Of a DNA stretch of 64,000 nucleotides, positions 62,919-64,000 are shown in pieces. Location of the stretch: NCBI RefSeq assembly GCF_021654795.1, contig NZ_AP025344.1, positions 3,472,501 through 3,536,500 of the forward strand. The letters run 5' to 3'. Position 1 is the stretch's first letter. The number at the start of each line of letters is the position of its first letter. The position numbers and the translations under genes are program-made. The notes beneath the pieces are model-generated. The model ran no database searches. It saw only the letters and a program-made list of their open reading frames with translations, and was not told the DNA's origin. This stretch comes from Paenibacillus dendritiformis (GTDB lineage: Bacteria > Bacillota > Bacilli > Paenibacillales > Paenibacillaceae).

Positions 62919-64000
62919 TTAGGCCTTATCCACATTGAAGTATGTTGCTTGCGGATGAGCGAACACCATCGCGGTGACAGAGGCTTCCGGCTCCATCATG
63001 AAGCCTTCGGTCAAGTGCACGCCAATATCCTCGGGCTCCATGAGGCGGAACAGCGGCTCCTGATCCTCCAGGTTCGGGCAGGCCGGGTAACCGAACGACA
63101 CCCGAATGCCCTGGTATCTGGCGCCGAACCGTTCCTTCCTCGTCATCTCGGCCGGATCGGGGATGCCCCATACTTCCCGCATCATATGATGAATCCGCTC
63201 GGCCAGACCTTCCGCCAGTTCCAGCGCCACCGACTGCAGCGCGTGGGAACGCAAATACTCTCCCTGCTGCTTGAATTCATCCGATCGCTCGCGGACTCCC
63301 TTCCCGGCCGTCACGACCAGGAAGCCGACGTAATCCATTACGCCGCTCTCCTTCGAGCGCAAGAAATCGGCCAGACACATAAAAGGCTCGACCTGCTGCC
63401 GCGGGAACGTGAAGGTATGCAGGACTTCATCCTGCCGCTCCGGATTATAGATATGGATGGAATCCCCTTCCGACTGGGCCGGGAAGAAACGGTACATCGC
63501 GTTCGCCTGCAGCACGCCGCTCTCCGCTTCCTCATGCAAAATCCGGTCGACGGTCTCCTTCAGTTCGAACGTCTTCGGATCGCGCTCCTTCAAGCGCTGC
63601 TCGACAGACCCGCGCATGCCGAGATGATGCCCGAGCAGCATCTGCATATTGACGTACGGAATGACTTGCGGCACAGGAATATTGCGCAGCACGTGACGCT
63701 CCAGGTCCGGCGGAAGATGGACGGGCGCTTCCTTAATCGCCGAGCGGACCGCACGAGTCAGCTTCGGCAGCTTCTGCTCCGCTTCCTCTTCCTTGGCGAG
63801 CCGCTCCTTATGCGCGCGCAGCTCGTCTACGAGGAGCTGCCGTTCTTCGGCATTCATCAGCTTGTTCGCCAGATCCAGCCCCTCCATCGCATCCTTCGCA
63901 TAGAGAACAAGCCCGTCATATTCCGGAATGATCCGGGTTTTCGTAAATTTGCGCGTCAGCGCCGCCCCCCCGACCATGATCGGCACATCGATCCCGGCGC
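62919..64000 (-). CDS. metH: Cobalamin-dependent methionine synthase, C-terminal part (truncated by window edge)
   Basis: The last 360 residues of MetH, which methylates homocysteine with methyltetrahydrofolate. The frame is open to the window end. The first visible residues, IDVPIMVGGAALTRKFT, are the end of the cobalamin domain (GGA(A/T)xS/T-like). From about residue 100 the S-adenosylmethionine-binding activation domain follows, with AVALELAEG, RYQGIRVSFGYPACPNLED and MMEPEASVTAMVFAHPQ. The activation domain marks a B12-dependent enzyme that is reduced and re-methylated after oxidation. Confidence 0.95.
   Translation of the reverse strand, partial: AGIDVPIMVGGAALTRKFTKTRIIPEYDGLVLYAKDAMEGLDLANKLMNAEERQLLVDELRAHKERLAKEEEAEQKLPKLTRAVRSAIKEAPVHLPPDLERHVLRNIPVPQVIPYVNMQMLLGHHLGMRGSVEQRLKERDPKTFELKETVDRILHEEAESGVLQANAMYRFFPAQSEGDSIHIYNPERQDEVLHTFTFPRQQVEPFMCLADFLRSKESGVMDYVGFLVVTAGKGVRERSDEFKQQGEYLRSHALQSVALELAEGLAERIHHMMREVWGIPDPAEMTRKERFGARYQGIRVSFGYPACPNLEDQEPLFRLMEPEDIGVHLTEGFMMEPEASVTAMVFAHPQATYFNVDKA

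Overview
The window looks like chromosomal DNA of a Paenibacillus-type Firmicute. The evidence is low-GC-Gram-positive ribosome binding sites (AAGGAGG-like, with frequent GTG and TTG starts), a XerS-like recombinase, a HutP-regulated histidine operon, a c-di-AMP riboswitch ahead of a LysM/3D cell-wall protein, and a PDH operon of the Bacillales kind. I cannot name the species. No rRNA, tRNA, CRISPR array, insertion sequence or prophage was recognised. Almost all content is ordinary chromosomal coding sequence, most of it on the minus strand.

Layout. 1-948: 3' part of a tyrosine recombinase. 1.0-3.6 kb: pspA-DUF350-DUF4178-DUF4247 envelope-stress operon behind an exact sigma-W-type promoter. 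3.7-5.7 kb: pyrK-pyrD plus a small LpdD-like protein. 5.9-7.8 kb: a lipoprotein polysaccharide deacetylase and a LysM/3D protein with a c-di-AMP riboswitch leader. 8.2-8.9 kb: two different non-coding tandem repeat arrays (39 bp and 52 bp units). 9.1-11.4 kb: polar amino-acid ABC transporter. 11.9-17.5 kb: two sensor kinases, one with its response regulator and a lipoprotein. 17.6-22.2 kb: DUF4163/DUF3298 protein, orphan ABC ATPase, MFS transporter with divergent ArsR-type regulator, HAD hydrolase. 22.3-29.6 kb: topB, gltD, folA, thyA, nnrDE. 29.5-35.1 kb: hut operon. 35.3-40.3 kb: pdhA-pdhB-pdhC-lpdA. 40.5-44.0 kb: esterase, LMW phosphatase, thiamine pyrophosphokinase, chromate transporter.

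The most unusual part is 44.1-54.9 kb: ten tightly packed minus-strand genes that form a divergent Tad/Flp-like pilus or secretion locus. It has a CpaF/TadA-type ATPase, a single polypeptide that appears to join TadB- and TadC-like halves, a CpaB/RcpC-like SAF protein, several single-anchor pilin-like proteins, and three MinD/CpaE-like proteins with eroded P-loops. One of those three is fused to a complete Ser/Thr protein kinase. No prepilin peptidase or secretin lies in the locus.

55.0-62.7 kb holds an FtsJ/RlmM-type methyltransferase, a tight operon (Fpg-like protein, endonuclease IV, cREC domain protein, thioredoxin-like protein, ABC ATPase), a HAD phosphatase, a Gfo/Idh/MocA oxidoreductase and ribonuclease Z. 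The window ends inside metH.

Regulatory sequence is unusually readable. The hut leader contains four UAG triplets spaced by exactly four nucleotides that overlap the 5' arm of an intrinsic terminator, followed by a second three-triplet cluster. This is the HutP antitermination architecture. All function calls are from reading the sequence; no database search was run.
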